Shown here piece after piece: positions 1 to 10,950 of a stretch of 64,000 bases of DNA. Source of the DNA: Punctularia strigosozonata HHB-11173 SS5 (taxonomy: Eukaryota; Basidiomycota; Agaricomycetes; Corticiales; Punctulariaceae); the NCBI RefSeq assembly GCF_000264995.1, contig NW_006767443.1, forward strand, positions 428,613-492,612, written 5' to 3'. Every line of letters begins with the position of its first letter. Positions within the stretch are counted from its first letter, which is position 1. A model generated the notes under the pieces. That model worked only from the letters and a program-made list of their open reading frames with translations. It was not told where the DNA came from and did not search any database. The position numbers and the translations under genes are program-made.

Positions 1-344
1 AGAAGCTGAGCGGGCTCGCGCACGCGACCGTGCTGTACAACATCGTTGACTGCCCCGTCGGCGTCCTCCCCGTCACGCGCGTCGACCCGAAGCGGGACGC
101 GCTCACGCCCGAGTGGACGAAGGCGCGGCCGGGGGCCACGGGTTCGGCGCTGCTCGAGGGCATGCTCTACCGCGACCGTCGGCCGGCGTACGACGCGGCG
201 AAGCTGGCGGGCATGCCTGTCGGGGTGCAGCTCGTGGGCAGGCGGTGGGAGGAGGAGAATGTGGTGGAGATGATGAAGGTGCTCGATCGCGCGCTGGGGG
301 TGAGCAGGGGGTTCGGGCCCGGGTCGGTGAGGCCGCCGGCCTGA
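1..344 (+). CDS. Amidase (acetamidase/fatty-acid amide hydrolase type), C-terminal part only
   Basis: The reading frame is open from the window edge to a TGA at 342-344, so only the last ~110 residues are visible. They carry the typical end of amidase-signature enzymes: a VLYNIVDCPVGVLPVTRV stretch, then a motif of the form AGMPVGVQLVGRRWEEE, then a short helix ending in a small proline tail. In this family such enzymes hydrolyse amide bonds with a Ser-Ser-Lys triad, but the triad lies upstream of the window and cannot be checked. The next gene (Cox23-like) is convergent, with a 252-bp gap. I am confident of the family and cannot give the substrate. Confidence 0.85.
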   Translation, partial: KLSGLAHATVLYNIVDCPVGVLPVTRVDPKRDALTPEWTKARPGATGSALLEGMLYRDRRPAYDAAKLAGMPVGVQLVGRRWEEENVVEMMKVLDRALGVSRGFGPGSVRPPA

Positions 345-596
345 GTCTCTCCTCTCTTTCTCGCGGGAACCGGGCGGTTAAGGCGACACCTCTCCTCGGC
401 CTTGGTTTAAACATGTAACAACGCTCGTTTCGCCTTCTTTATATTGGTCGGTAGTAGTATCCTGTGTAATGGTGTCGGTTAATACGTAGATACCCCCCCC
501 CCTCGTCCTCCCCCTCCCCCTCAGATCCTTAATCGAATCAAACTAGTGCTTTACCTCTTTTTGGACGCCGCCGGCGTGTGAGATACTGACGACTGA

Positions 597-1137
597 TCAA
601 TACGCCCTTTTGCCTTCTCTCTTGTCCTTCGCCTTCTGATCCATCTGGGACGACATGGAGGACGATAAGCGCCGGGAACGGGACGCGAGATGGGGAGAGC
701 GAGGCGCACCCAGGTCTTTTTGCAGTCCCTGTACGCCTGGAAGTAGTCCGTGCACGCGTCGCGGTCGTAATCGTTCCGGTTCAAGCACTCCATCGACGCT
801 TTCGCCGCCGCCTCGCACGGGCTGCTTGGACCCAAAACCCGATCGTGAGGTTCGTTTTCCCATGCGCAAAGAGAAGGTTTTTTAAACAAATAAAACGCTC
901 ACTCGTAGAACTTGGTGTAGGCCTGCCGACTCTGGAGAACGATGCCGTGTGAGCGCTGAACACCGGACAGGGGTCCCGCGTTCCGCTAAGCTAGCTAGCT
1001 AACTTGCGACGCACCTTGAGCTTGGCGCGGTAGTCTTCGGGGTCGACGAGGTCGTCTGGATCCGGGAGCGGGGCGGGTTTGGGAGGCTCTGGAGGCGCTT
1101 GAGGCTCGGACGACCACCAGCCTGTTAACCAACCCAT
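597..1137 (-). CDS. COX23: Cox23-like twin CX9C mitochondrial protein
   Basis: I read four exons: 1137-1015, 955-903, 824-710 and 644-597. They sum to 339 nt (112 residues) in one consistent frame with GT-AG introns of 59, 78 and 65 nt. The start is the ATG of a peptide beginning MGWLTGWW, followed by a proline-rich stretch. The core has QAYTKFYDSPCE, then [19 protein letters not shown] and [11 protein letters not shown], which gives the paired CX9C cysteines of a CHCH domain. Proteins of this family are imported into the intermembrane space by the Mia40 relay and assist cytochrome c oxidase assembly. The tail [15 protein letters not shown] is basic as in homologues. The N-terminal intron is the least certain, because that part of the family is poorly conserved. 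Confidence 0.88.
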
Positions 1138-1480
1138 CGCGAGGAGGCCTGACAATGGGAGGAGTACGGGAAACCGCCGAAAGTGCGACGGGAAAGCCAG
1201 TGCTCCAGTGGTGCGCTGGGGTATGCGCAGCCACCTCCTATTCATCTGGCCTAATTTGGCGTCAGACTATGCCATACGGATACCGCACCAGTCGCCACAG
1301 CGTGGTTCGCGGACTGCAGCAACGCAGGATTTTTTTACGCTGATGACTATACACTAGTATAGGTAGTGCGCCTCCAAAATGGACGTGTCGGCACACGAAA
1401 GCTATGCATTAATGTAGAGGATGGTATAACATGACGACATCTTCGTAGCGTATATATATGAGAAGAGCGGCGGCGGTGGG
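1138..1480. other. Intergenic, upstream of the Cox23-like gene
   Basis: This 343-bp stretch lies between the Cox23-like start and the mitoferrin stop, both minus strand. It should hold the Cox23 promoter and the mitoferrin 3' end. A TATATATA run occurs near 1450. No coding sequence is recognisable. Confidence 0.6.
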
Positions 1481-2816
1481 CTATGCGTCCCGAATCAGGA
1501 CCTCTGCCGGAGCATAATCAACGTCGTGCATAGCGAAAGACCATACCGAGAAGAGCACTCACTGAAGAACTCGTACGATAACCAACATAACGCGTTGCTC
1601 GGCATGAACGTCACCACGCGCGGTGACAAGCCCCGCGAAAACCCCCTGAGCCCATCGCGCTGCCATATGATCCGGAACGCGTCGAGCATCCCCCGCGCCT
1701 GCCGAATCTCGGAGTCGTGGCTCGTCCCGCGTGTCTGCAGCAACGTCTTCGCGACGTCGAGCGGCGTCGTGACGCCCGCCGCGACGCCGCCCGCCAGGCC
1801 GCCTGCGATGACGTGCGTGCCCGGCGCGTACTCCCCAGAAGGGTTCATCGCGCGCTTGATCTGCTCGTACACGGTGAACTGCACCGCGGTGAAGGGCACG
1901 GTCATGGTGAGCGTCGTCGGGTAGGAGATGTAGAAGGCGCCGACCCCCTCCGTCGCGTACACCGTCCGGGCGCAGGTCCACATCGACCGGAACTGCGACT
2001 CGTGCACTTGCATGCGCTGTTTTATCACTGGAGTGGAGGGAGGGGCGGGGGGCGTGAGCGGAGAAACTAGGAGAAGGGGGGGGGAGGGGGCTTACCGTCG
2101 AAGGGGTTCATGAGCGCGTCGCTCGCGATGGTCGCAGATGCGCCGGCGAGCGCTGGAGAAAATGGGCATGAGACGGGACGGCCGAAATCAGGAAGACGAA
2201 TCGCACGTACACGTCGCTATCCACTGGTTCCCGATCCTGTTCCCGCCCGCGAGCTCCTTCACGGCCTCGTACGTCCCAAAGTGGACCGCGTGCGCGGGCC
2301 CGGCGCCGACGATGACGCTCGACACGCCCCGCCAGAGCGCTGCGGCGCCCTCCGCGGCCGATATTCGCGTGAACGCGTTCCCGATCCCAGTGTAGACCGC
2401 CGCAGGGGAAGCCGCGAGCACTTGCATCCGAGTCTGCGAGTCATGGCAAAAAAAAAAGTGCGGTGAAAAGAGGCTTTGGTTGAGTATGTGCGGAGGGGGT
2501 GGGGGGGGACCGCCAGTGCGGGCGAAAAAACGGGGCAAGGGCTCACCTTAATCACGTCCACGGGAAACATCACAGCATGTTCTGTTATGCCAGCCTAGCG
2601 ACAAAAAAAACGAGCGCGCAGTCAACAATCCATCCCATTTCTTCTGCGTCCATGACGTGGCGACGGGAAGGGCGTACCAAGGCTCCTGCCAGCATGCTGA
2701 CCTATATTCCCTGCCATGAGCAACGACGAAATAGTGGCGCAATCGGCTCGAAAACTCACGCCAAGCGGTGCGTTCGAGGAGAGGCCCTCGTACTCGATCT
2801 CCTCTACGACCTCCAT
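1481..2816 (-). CDS. MRS4: Mitoferrin-type mitochondrial carrier (Mrs3/Mrs4 homologue)
   Basis: Seven exons can be placed: 2816-2760, 2701-2678, 2594-2547, 2433-2211, 2152-2096, 2027-1563 and 1503-1481. They sum to 897 nt, or 298 residues, the usual length for this carrier family. The three carrier signatures are visible: MFPVDVIKTRMQ, MNPFDVIKQRMQ and TPLDVAKTLLQTRG. The stretches AGPAHAVHFGTYE, YPTTLTMTVPFTA and FMPSNALCWLSYEFF are typical of Mrs3/4 rather than of other carriers. Family members carry iron into the mitochondrial matrix across the inner membrane for haem and Fe-S cluster synthesis. Six introns, one exon of 24 nt and a 23-nt last exon make this a finely divided gene. Identification is strong; iron as substrate is taken from the family. 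Confidence 0.93.
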
Positions 2817-3315
2817 GGTGTTATCAGATTAGACGAAGGAAGGGGGGTTTGTAAAGATGGGGGCACGCGGCGAGGGGTGCTCTGGATCCTTTGATTTTTG
2901 GTGTCTGAGGCAATCTGCGGTGCTTGCCGACTGGCGTTATACACGTCACGCCGGCGCGATTCGTATGTTCGGCGTTCGGCTTTGTCGTGAACAGCCCGCG
3001 ACGCGCGGACGGCCGGCGGTAGGGGGAGGCGGGAGCAGGTGGAGGGCGCTGCGAACCGCGAGGCTCGAGCCCTATTTTGAGGCCGGGGAGGTGGGCGAGG
3101 GAGGACGTGGACGCGGGAACGTTGGACGGCCGTGAGCTCAGGATCGCTCGTGTCCCGACAGACCCGACATCACACGCGCTCCGAGCGCAACATCGCGAAT
3201 ATCAATTTCATCTTTCGTACAAACGACAGCGCAACACGCCGCAAGAAACGAGCGAGCACATCTATATAACAAGCCGTGGCGAGATATCGACCGGGTCAGT
3301 CTCAGCTGCGCCGTC
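2817..3315. other. Intergenic, upstream of the mitoferrin gene
   Basis: This 499-bp stretch lies between the mitoferrin ATG and the Xpt1-like stop, both on the minus strand. It must contain the mitoferrin promoter. I see no TATA box that I would trust and no coding signal. Confidence 0.6.
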
Positions 3316-4478
3316 CTATTTCTGCTTTTGCTGCGCCGCAAGCCGGTCGTGCTCCTCGATATCTCTGCACACACACGCGGACGAAGAGGGTCAGCAACGC
3401 CCAATCAGATCGTGGGAAGACTCACGTCGCTTCCCACGGATAGTCCAGCCTATGAAAATGCCCGAGGCGTGATGAGGCGCAATGCTGGTGAAGAATGGAA
3501 AAGGATTACTCACCAAACGTCGGGCACCTCAGCACCAGCGAAGTAGCTGCAGGGTTACGGCGAGGGATGCATCAACATGCACGGACGAAGGACTGAGGAT
3601 AGGGCAAGGACGCACGGGACATCGGACGGGATCTGACCGAGCTTCTCCTTCTGCTTGTTGTGCACGACGAAGATGGCGAACTTCGTCCTCGCGGCCTCGC
3701 GCTCGGATTCGGGAAGCGTGGCAAGTTCAGCCTCGACGTCTTTGCGCAGCTCGGCTATGGCGTATCTGGGGAAGCACGTTCGTGTGTTCATTTACTTGGC
3801 CAGTGGCTGAACGTCGCTTACTGCAGAGTCTTGCGCGAGTCGTCCACTTCATCCTATAGATACCTCGACTTAGGGAGATCCGTTTTCGACAAGGAGACCA
3901 ATGGCAACTTGCCACGATGAGAACACGACGACCGAGCAACTTTTGTTTCGACTCCTCTCCGCTGAGAAGGCCATAATAAGCGAGGGATCTCGTCGGCAGG
4001 CACACGAACGTACAGCCATTGCGTCCGGACCACCGTCTCTCCGATCGCTTCCGCCGTAGTACCTGGCAGCTCCTCATAAAGCGACAGGCCGATTGCGTAA
4101 ATCGGGATATTTCGCTTTGTGGAAACGTCCTTGAGGAAGGTCCTCTACGAGCATATTGGAGTTCAGCTCCATGTTTGCAGATAGATGGGTTTGACAGGTC
4201 GTACCATAACACGAGCAGGGAAGAAACCACTGCGTGCATGTATAGAGTCAGTCTCATCTGACCGGGGCTGGCCGGTGTTGCGGGCCTCGTATGCTCACCC
4301 TCCACCTGTGGATCCATTCTCTTATGAGACGCTGGTGATACTAGGGAGAACGAATGTGCTTGCCGATAGCGATGAACATGTCCGGCTTGAACTCGGCCTG
4401 AATCTTCGCAGCCGACGTCTTAATCATGTTGTGCACCTCATTGTAGGTCACGCGAGCGTGTTCTGGTTCGATCGACAT
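3316..4478 (-). CDS. XPT1: Xanthine/hypoxanthine phosphoribosyltransferase, Xpt1-like
   Basis: The first exon (4478-4364) encodes MSIEPEHARVTYNEVH and ends in FKPDMFIAI. The frame continues through GGGGFFPARVM, RNIPIYAIGLSLYEELPG, AIGETVVRTQWL, LLGRRVLIVDEVDDSRKTL (the PRPP loop), FAIFVVHNKQKEKLGQIP, EVPDVWLDYPWEA and TDIEEH. This block order matches yeast Xpt1, which salvages xanthine and hypoxanthine with PRPP in the cytosol. About ten exons are needed. Two introns appear to begin with GC (4363-4362 and 3912-3911) and one exon is only 7 nt (4305-4299). Both oddities are forced by the conserved protein frame. The exact boundary after RTQWL is uncertain. Stop TAG is at 3318-3316. Confidence 0.9.
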
Positions 4479-5814
4479 TTCAGAGAGTCTATCTAGGTAG
4501 GCGAAGGTGGGGAGATGCGGGGAGAGCTTGCAGTTGGCGAATGGAGAGAAATCATTTTGGGAGAGATAATCGCGATCACGTGAGAATACATTGAAACTAT
4601 ATGCGCACAGCCACCCGATAGGACCTTCTCGCGCACGTTCGTCACCGCGGTTCTGTCCGACTTGCGACGGCTACAAGTCCGTATCGCTAAGGCGCTTGCT
4701 CCCTCTGTCCTTAAACTGTTGACTACGGGCTGCTCGGAATTTACGGCGAGGGCTGCGAGGGCTGCCGCATCTTCTCAGGCTCGCGGCCACGGCGCGGCGC
4801 GGCGAAGACGCGGGACCACAGCCAACGAGCGAGTCTCGAGGTTAGAAAACACTGCATCCTTGAGGGATGGGTTCCCGGAGTACTCGTCCCAGCATCGCGC
4901 ACAGCATACGTTGAGCACTGCTGGCGAGGTTCGTCCGCCGCATCAAGATCATTTGCGTCTTGCGCGACACATAAAGAATGATAAATAGCTCAAGACACCG
5001 CCAGATTCAGATTCTCAATGTAGGCCGTCACAGGGTAGAGTTCGAGTTTGATTCCGCAGATCGTCGTGGTAAGTAACGCACGTTCCGGTTCCGGGAGGCA
5101 CCCGAGAGCTGTATCGATTCTCCGATAAACATAAGCTCATCTTCGAGTATGATAGATTAAACCACGCTTGTGCCTGCGATTCGAGCGCACACTATCACTG
5201 CAGACATGGACGAGCTGTTGGCGCGTGCCTGCCTCGGTAGCGATATGTGAGTTCCAGCCCTCATTGGCTTAGCCGTCTATAATTCCGCTCAACTTCGCGA
5301 AGTCTTAAACCTCGAAGAAGGTTGAAAACATACCGCGTACCTGGGAACCGTGTTCACAATCGGATATCCCAACACGGACCAATTGACTCACTGAACTGGT
5401 ACCGCACACACCTACCGTGGCTACTTCTGTGCCAGTTTGTCAGCCCTAGACGCCGCGATCTCGCGCTTGCCGATGCGCCCTCGTTGCGAACCACAGCCGT
5501 CGGCCCATACCGTTCTTCGCCGGCCTTCCGACTCACACCAGATCGCCCTGGACTTCTGGTTCCGTTGAAGATTCACGCACTGGTTCCCGTACGATGAATT
5601 CGGGCACAAGCATATGTATACCGGTCAATTCAATCCTGTGTTGCCCTGCCCATGGCGGAATGGCGTCCGTCCTACTGGTCGCGTTTACCAGCTCGTCCCC
5701 CTGTCAGCACTCCCACTCGCGATGCCACGCCGACCTCGTCCCTCAATATAAGCCAAAACCCTCCATGAGCATGCGCACCCTGCTTTGTTCCTGGACACGT
5801 CTCTCGATAGCACG
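4479..5814. other. Intergenic, between divergent Xpt1-like gene and first SDR gene
   Basis: This 1.3-kb stretch holds the promoters of two divergent genes. A plus-strand open frame at 4662-4988 has an Ala/Arg-rich low-complexity translation, no family resemblance and no spliced extension I could find, so I do not call it. A TATA-like ATATAA lies near 5743, about 70 nt before the SDR start. Confidence 0.55.
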
Positions 5815-6901
5815 ATGATCAACACTCCGACCGTATGGCTTGTCTCTGGTTCTAATCGCGGAATAGGTACGTCGAGATGTTTCCAAACCAGAACCGTGAT
5901 CGCTGTTGCTTTTGTTGTGGACGCCCGAATTTGATGCGTTTCGCATTTCGCAGGCCTCGGAATCGTCGCACTGCTCGCGGCCAGACCGAACACGGTCGTG
6001 TTCGCTGGCGCGCGCAATCCGTCCGCAGCCACGGATCTGCAGGCCCTCGCGGCTAAGCACCCCGGGAAGCTGCACATCGTCAAGCTCGTTTCGAGCGATA
6101 GACAGGGAAACGATGAGGCGGTGGCCGAGATCAGACGAGTGGCGGGCAGGCTTGACGTCGTGGTCGCCAACGCTGGTAAGCGACGTTCATGAAACTACAC
6201 CGGGCCAGATGATCTGTGACACGGCACGATGCAGGCATATGTTCGGCGGTGAACCGGGTTCTGGACGAGTCGCCGGATGCTGTGAGGGAGCACATGGAGG
6301 TGAGGACACGCCATCCCCACTTTACCTTACGAGAGAGTCGTTAATTAACGAATCCCGCATTTTTTGATCAGGTGAACGTTGTCGGAACGCTCGTATTGTT
6401 CCAGGCGACGTACTCCCTCCTGGTGGCAAGCACGCCCTCGCCCAAGTTCATCATCATCTCCTCCATCGGCGCCAGCATGGTGCTATCTACTCCGCGCTCG
6501 CACAAGCTATTCGCATACTGTGCGAGCAAGGCCGCCGAGAACTGGATGGCTCGCAAGATGCACTTTGAGCACGAGAGCGACGGCCTCAGTGGGTTCTCCC
6601 ATGAACATGCGCGTTTTCACTGACTGAAATGCAATCAAGTCGTGTTCCCTATGCATCCAGGTGCAGTGGCGACTGACATGAGTACGTGCTCTTGATCTAG
6701 TTTCGTAATTCTTTTCGCTGATGCTGATACGAATGCTTGACAGCGGACGCAATGCGGGCTCAGGACGAAGAGATGAGGGGGTACGAGTATTTGACTCCCG
6801 AGGAGATCGCCAACCACATCGTCGCCCGGATCGACGGTGCAACGCGCGAAAACGCTGGTGGACAGTTCGTGAACTATGACGGATCGCGATTGGAATGGTG
6901 A
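5815..6901 (+). CDS. Classical SDR, copy 1 (intact)
   Basis: Six exons (5815-5866, 5954-6175, 6235-6299, 6372-6588, 6640-6681, 6744-6901) sum to 756 nt, giving 251 residues. The Rossmann cofactor motif SGSNRGIGLG comes at the N-terminus, then VVVANAG, and the active-site YCASK (YxxxK) near residue 160. The chain ends in a FVNYDGSRLEW-like tail shared by the other copies. It belongs with the family of small fungal NAD(P)-dependent ketoreductases that are often named after norsolorinic acid ketoreductase or C-factor; the substrate is unknown. Exon lengths are identical to copy 5 at 16304, so the two derive from one ancestor. No targeting signal is visible, so a cytosolic enzyme is likely. Confidence 0.92.
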
Positions 6902-7795
6902 TGATGGACACGCAACGCCAAAGATGTGAGGGTAGGCGAGGTTCTTGAGATATCCAGCACAATGACTGATTGACGCAGGAACAGAGTTCACGCACCAGCC
7001 ATCCTTTCGCAGTTGACTGGGAAATGAGTTTCAGCATGTACAACCTATTAAAGGTGTCTGAACAATCCTTATCCAACGTTGACATTACGACTTGTATCGA
7101 CAACGTCATACGTGCATACCGGCCGACTTCAAGAACATTACCCGGGACTGTTACCTCTACGCAAGACCCTGGCTCCGTTGCTATCACGTGGATGGGTACT
7201 ATGCTTGTAACGTCACGCGTTCATGAACGCGCCGTCGAATACACGGTTGACACGTACTTATCCTCATACTGTACAGTCTTGCGCAATCATGCGGATACCA
7301 TTTCTAAGAAGAATCATCGATGACGGGTTCCTGAGAGATACTGGTGTGTTCGTCACTGCACCAGCGTCAATTGCATCTAAAGTATCTTCAAACAATGCCC
7401 TCAGATCTCTCCGAGGGCACTACAACCGAATTGCGCTCGCCTTGCGCTGCTCCATGGAACCCTCCGAATCAATGGTGGCCTCACGTCTTTTATGAGCCGC
7501 CGCTCAATCAAGCGACTGTCCAAGACAGCGTTGCAAATATGCACATAATGCATGCCCGGCGTGCCCGAGCTCCCTGTGCCGAGATGTCAGGTAGCGTTCC
7601 GTGCACCATAACTCACGCTATCCGAAGGGCTGACGTGGTCCTCATGCCGAGAAATAAATCTCGTTGCTGACAGACCGACCCATATCACAGATAGGGAGGC
7701 CGATAGGGCCTACTCAAGTCGGCCGAATCGCCATTAAGGACGCCATCCAGTTCTCTCTGCTATTCGCATCTCCTAGCCAGATCATCTCTCCGAAC
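6902..7795. other. Intergenic between SDR copies 1 and 2
   Basis: No gene is recognised in this 894-bp stretch. Its last ~250 bp (about 7540-7760) resemble the region upstream of SDR copy 5 (about 16030-16240). Shared landmarks are a GCATGCCCGG block, a GGCTGACGTGG block, CATGCCGAGA, and an AAGTCG-CCGAATCGCC block followed by GACGCCATCC or GACGACATCC. I take this as a duplicated SDR promoter. Confidence 0.6.
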
Positions 7796-8857
7796 ATGAC
7801 AAACGCTCCCACTGTTTGGCTTGTCTCCGGCGCAAATCGCGGAATTGGTTGGTCATTTTTCGTTCTGCGATGTTGTCCATGATGCTCAACCTTTAATGCG
7901 TAGGTCTTGCGATCGTCTCGGTCCTCGTCGTAGCGAGGCCTGACACGATTTCGCCGGAGCTCGTAACCCCCCCCCCCCCCACTGCTTATGATCTGCACGC
8001 GCTCGCCAAAAAGCATCCGGGAAGCTGCACGTCCTGCAGCTCGTCTCCAGCGATCGACAAGGAAACCAGGACCGTGGCAGAAATAGAACGGCTTGTAGGT
8101 AGGTTGGATGTCGTCGTGGCTAATGCTGGTAGGGTGTATATCTTGCGACGGTTCCATGTCGGTTTTAATAATGCATCTGAGCAGGTATTTGCTACTCGAT
8201 CAACCGAGTGCTGGACGATACTCCCGAAGCAGTGAGAGAGCACATGGAGGTTCGTTCGCTTCGTATTGCTGCAGCGTTCCAAACGGTAACTCACTACTGC
8301 GCGATGGATCCCGCAGGTCAATGTGATTGGCACGCTCGTGCTCGTCCAGGCGACATACCCGCTCCTCGTTGCGAGCACCAAGACGCCCAAATTTATCCTG
8401 ATCACCCCCCTTGCAGGGAGCATGACAGTCTCCCCGCCTATCCCACTCCTGCTCTTCTCGTACTGCGCCAGCAAGGCCGCCGAGAACTGGATGACGCGCA
8501 AGATGCACTTCGAATACGAGAGCGACGGTTTCGGTGCGTATTGCCTCGCGCGCGCCTCCAAGGTACGCCGACGATCCGCGCTGACGCGCTGTCTTGCAGT
8601 CATATTCGCGATGCATCCAGGCGCGGTAGCCACGGGGATGAGTAAGGAATCTGTATTAACGACACCAATCCTCCAGATGCCTGATCCTGCATATTACTAG
8701 CCGATGGGGGCGCGTGAAGGACGAGGTCATGGCACACCTTGACTACTTGACGCCCGCGGAGGTCGCGAACGAGATTGTGGCTCAGATAGACGAAGCCACG
8801 CGCGAGAATGCTGGAGGCCAGTTCGTGAGTTACAACGGGACGCGTCTGGAGTGGTAG
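7796..8857 (+). pseudogene. SDR copy 2, decayed
   Basis: The exon pattern of copy 1 is retained: MTNAPTVWLVSGANRGIG, the VNRVL-type third exon, the exon with YCASK (Tyr and Lys kept) and a last exon ending GGQFVSYNGTRLEW with TAG at 8855-8857. The second exon is broken. A run of 14 C (7967-7980) replaces the segment that encodes FAGARNP in the sister copies, one base is missing in the following PGK-LHV region, and the frame is lost again before the VVVANAG segment. The last exon also cannot be joined in frame with a normal acceptor near 8700. With several independent frame breaks I call it a host pseudogene. Conserved splice sites suggest recent decay. Confidence 0.85.
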
Positions 8858-9181
8858 AGACGCGAGCTGTCAGTATATATTCAATGCTTTTGGATGATCG
8901 CAAAAGAATCTGGAACGCACTCCACGTCAAGTACGGGTCTCCAGTCATACATGATGCAAAAGTGCGCATTACGAATCGACATGGCCGTTCCTCGACGTGA
9001 CGAAGTGCAAAACCAGTATCAACAGAATGAGCACTGTTGTAACGGCACTATCGACGTAGATAACTGAAGGGCACATGAGAACGATTGTACATGTCGGAAA
9101 CCCTTCTCCTTCAAATGGATGAGCACTACTTACTATACTCCTCTGGCGATACGAGGGCAATACGACGCAAACCGCACTCCC
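8858..9181. other. Short intergenic, convergent gene ends
   Basis: This 324-bp gap lies between the 3' end of the decayed SDR copy 2 and the stop of the minus-strand membrane-protein gene. Nothing beyond 3'-end sequence is recognised. Confidence 0.6.
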
Positions 9182-10036
9182 TCAGTTCGCGGATTCCCCG
9201 TATGAAGGCGGCGACTGTCGGCATCGTTCCGCCCGCAGGGCGTTGAGCTGATCGACCGCCCGTTGCAACGCCTCAATCAGAACTACCTCCTGATCGGAGT
9301 CTTGCGCGCTGTGAGCCGCGATTGGCGGCGGCAGCGTCTGCGAGGTCGGAATCACAGCGGGATTGGAAATGACGAATGGCTCCGGATTCTCGGTGTGTTG
9401 GGTGTGCTCCACGGATGCCGGCTTTTCGGGTCTTTGAGAGACGCTGAGAGCAGGTGACGCTTGCGCGGTGGAAGGTCTGAGGGAGAGCGAGCGGATCGGC
9501 GTTGCCAGCGCCTTCCATCTTCCAGAGGATTTGTGGGTGCGGCTGTTGGCCGCCGGGGAGGGAACTTGAGGGTAGGGATGAATTTCCTCCATCCAATCAC
9601 TCCCTCTTCCAGCGCAATCTTCCCGGCTCCGTTTTTGCAACCGTCTGAACAGGACCACTGAGACGACGATCATGACGATGAGTCCGCCAACAATCCCGCC
9701 GGCAATCCGACCCACGGGAACCGAGGATGCGCTCCCTGTAGCCGGTACAGATGGTGAATCGTTGTATGAGGTAGAGGATATGGTGCTACCGCTGGAAGCA
9801 GAAAATGAATCACCGATGGAAATCTCGCTGGAGCCCGATGGAATTGCCAAGTCACTGGAAGTAGTATTAAATGCAAATGAAGCACTGATGGAGGACTGCA
9901 GCTGGATGGGAGATGCCATGCCAGAGTCGGTTCTTGGGGCACTAATGGCTGTTGAGCTGGCGAAAATGGAGCTCCCGATCAGGGAAGCTGACGGGAGATT
10001 TACGGTGAAACCTTCGGGAAGAAAAGTTGTTGCCAT
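9182..10036 (-). CDS. Ser/Thr-rich single-span membrane protein, hypothetical
   Basis: One uninterrupted 284-residue frame runs from ATG at 10036 to TGA at 9182. Residues ~1-105 are Ser/Thr/Ala-rich and look like an O-glycosylated ectodomain. A Gly-rich hydrophobic span follows (GRIAGGIVGGLIVMIVVSVV, ~108-129), then the basic stop-transfer RRLQKRSRED. The tail is proline-rich and probably cytosolic, ending in a short amphipathic helix and SPPSYGESAN. No signal peptide is present on this exon, so one or more 5' exons may lie in 10037-10400, where possible acceptors precede the ATG. Similar architecture is common in basidiomycete proteins of unknown function and resembles fungal cell-surface sensors only in layout. 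A related, broken locus lies at 12390-13160. Confidence 0.7.
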   Translation of the reverse strand: MATTFLPEGFTVNLPSASLIGSSIFASSTAISAPRTDSGMASPIQLQSSISASFAFNTTSSDLAIPSGSSEISIGDSFSASSGSTISSTSYNDSPSVPATGSASSVPVGRIAGGIVGGLIVMIVVSVVLFRRLQKRSREDCAGRGSDWMEEIHPYPQVPSPAANSRTHKSSGRWKALATPIRSLSLRPSTAQASPALSVSQRPEKPASVEHTQHTENPEPFVISNPAVIPTSQTLPPPIAAHSAQDSDQEVVLIEALQRAVDQLNALRAERCRQSPPSYGESAN

Positions 10037-10950
10037 GTCAATCTAGGTGAAAGGCAGGCCAAAGAACTGGAAGAGAACATCTAGGAGTGCAAGGAGCAGG
10101 GGAGTTACGGCACGTACTGCAGTGGTGGTCCCACACAGCACAGTTTGGTGAGGTATGAGATCTTGCGGCGAGGAGTGCACACAGCGGTATGCGACGTTGG
10201 TACTGAAACAAAGAGGAGGGTCAAGGTGAAAACAGTCCCAGCCAGGGGGGGTCTTTAACGCGTCGCCAAAGTAGCATCAAGTAAGTATAGCAAGTCAGGT
10301 AACCAGCTTGCTGCTGATGCGCCCACAGCCCAGATATGATGGTGCGATGGGCGCTGGATTCACCGGAGTGCACTCCCCGCTTCATCAGCAGTCTGCTATG
10401 CCTGCAAGTTAGCTGCGGGTTAATTGCTCGATCATCGACAACCTCGGCCGTCGTGTGACTTCCTCTGGCCGCTTTGGGTTACTGCTGTAGTAATTCCTAG
10501 TAACTCGTTCGCCGATTCGACCTGCACGTGTTATTACTGAGCCCGTCGCTATGTTTTGCCTGGAATCCGAGAGCATTGGACGAATGTGGTCTGCGTGCGA
10601 CGCGTTGCATAGCCGTGAAGCCTGAACAGCAACGGGGCCAGGTTCAGAAACATCGGAAGTCGGGTTGACGGTGAGCTCTAGATTCACTCACATACGGTCT
10701 TTGCAACCCACTCGATCCTCATACGCAAGCTACAGCTTATGTAGCTATCATCACTCATCTACATCGCCGGAACTCCGCCGGAACCGGCGAACACAGCCGC
10801 GTCTGCGAATGGCCGACACGACACGTCTACGATGTCACTGTAAAAACGGAACCAGGAATGGCTGCAGCTTCCGGCAGATTTTATCGGACAAGATGCCCTT
10901 CGACATGTCTACGAGGCATTATCCCACTCGGAAGGCCTACTATCAGCAGC
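10037..10950. other. Intergenic; possible 5' exons of the membrane-protein gene
   Basis: This 914-bp stretch separates two divergent loci. On the minus strand, acceptor-like sites near 10050 and 10205 could join upstream exons to the membrane-protein gene, but I could not find a convincing signal peptide. The plus-strand half should be the promoter of SDR copy 3. Confidence 0.5.

Noticed and set aside
4662-4988. Plus-strand open frame of 108 codons between the Xpt1-like and SDR genes
   Set aside because: Low-complexity Ala/Arg composition, no homology that I recognise and no spliced partner exons.
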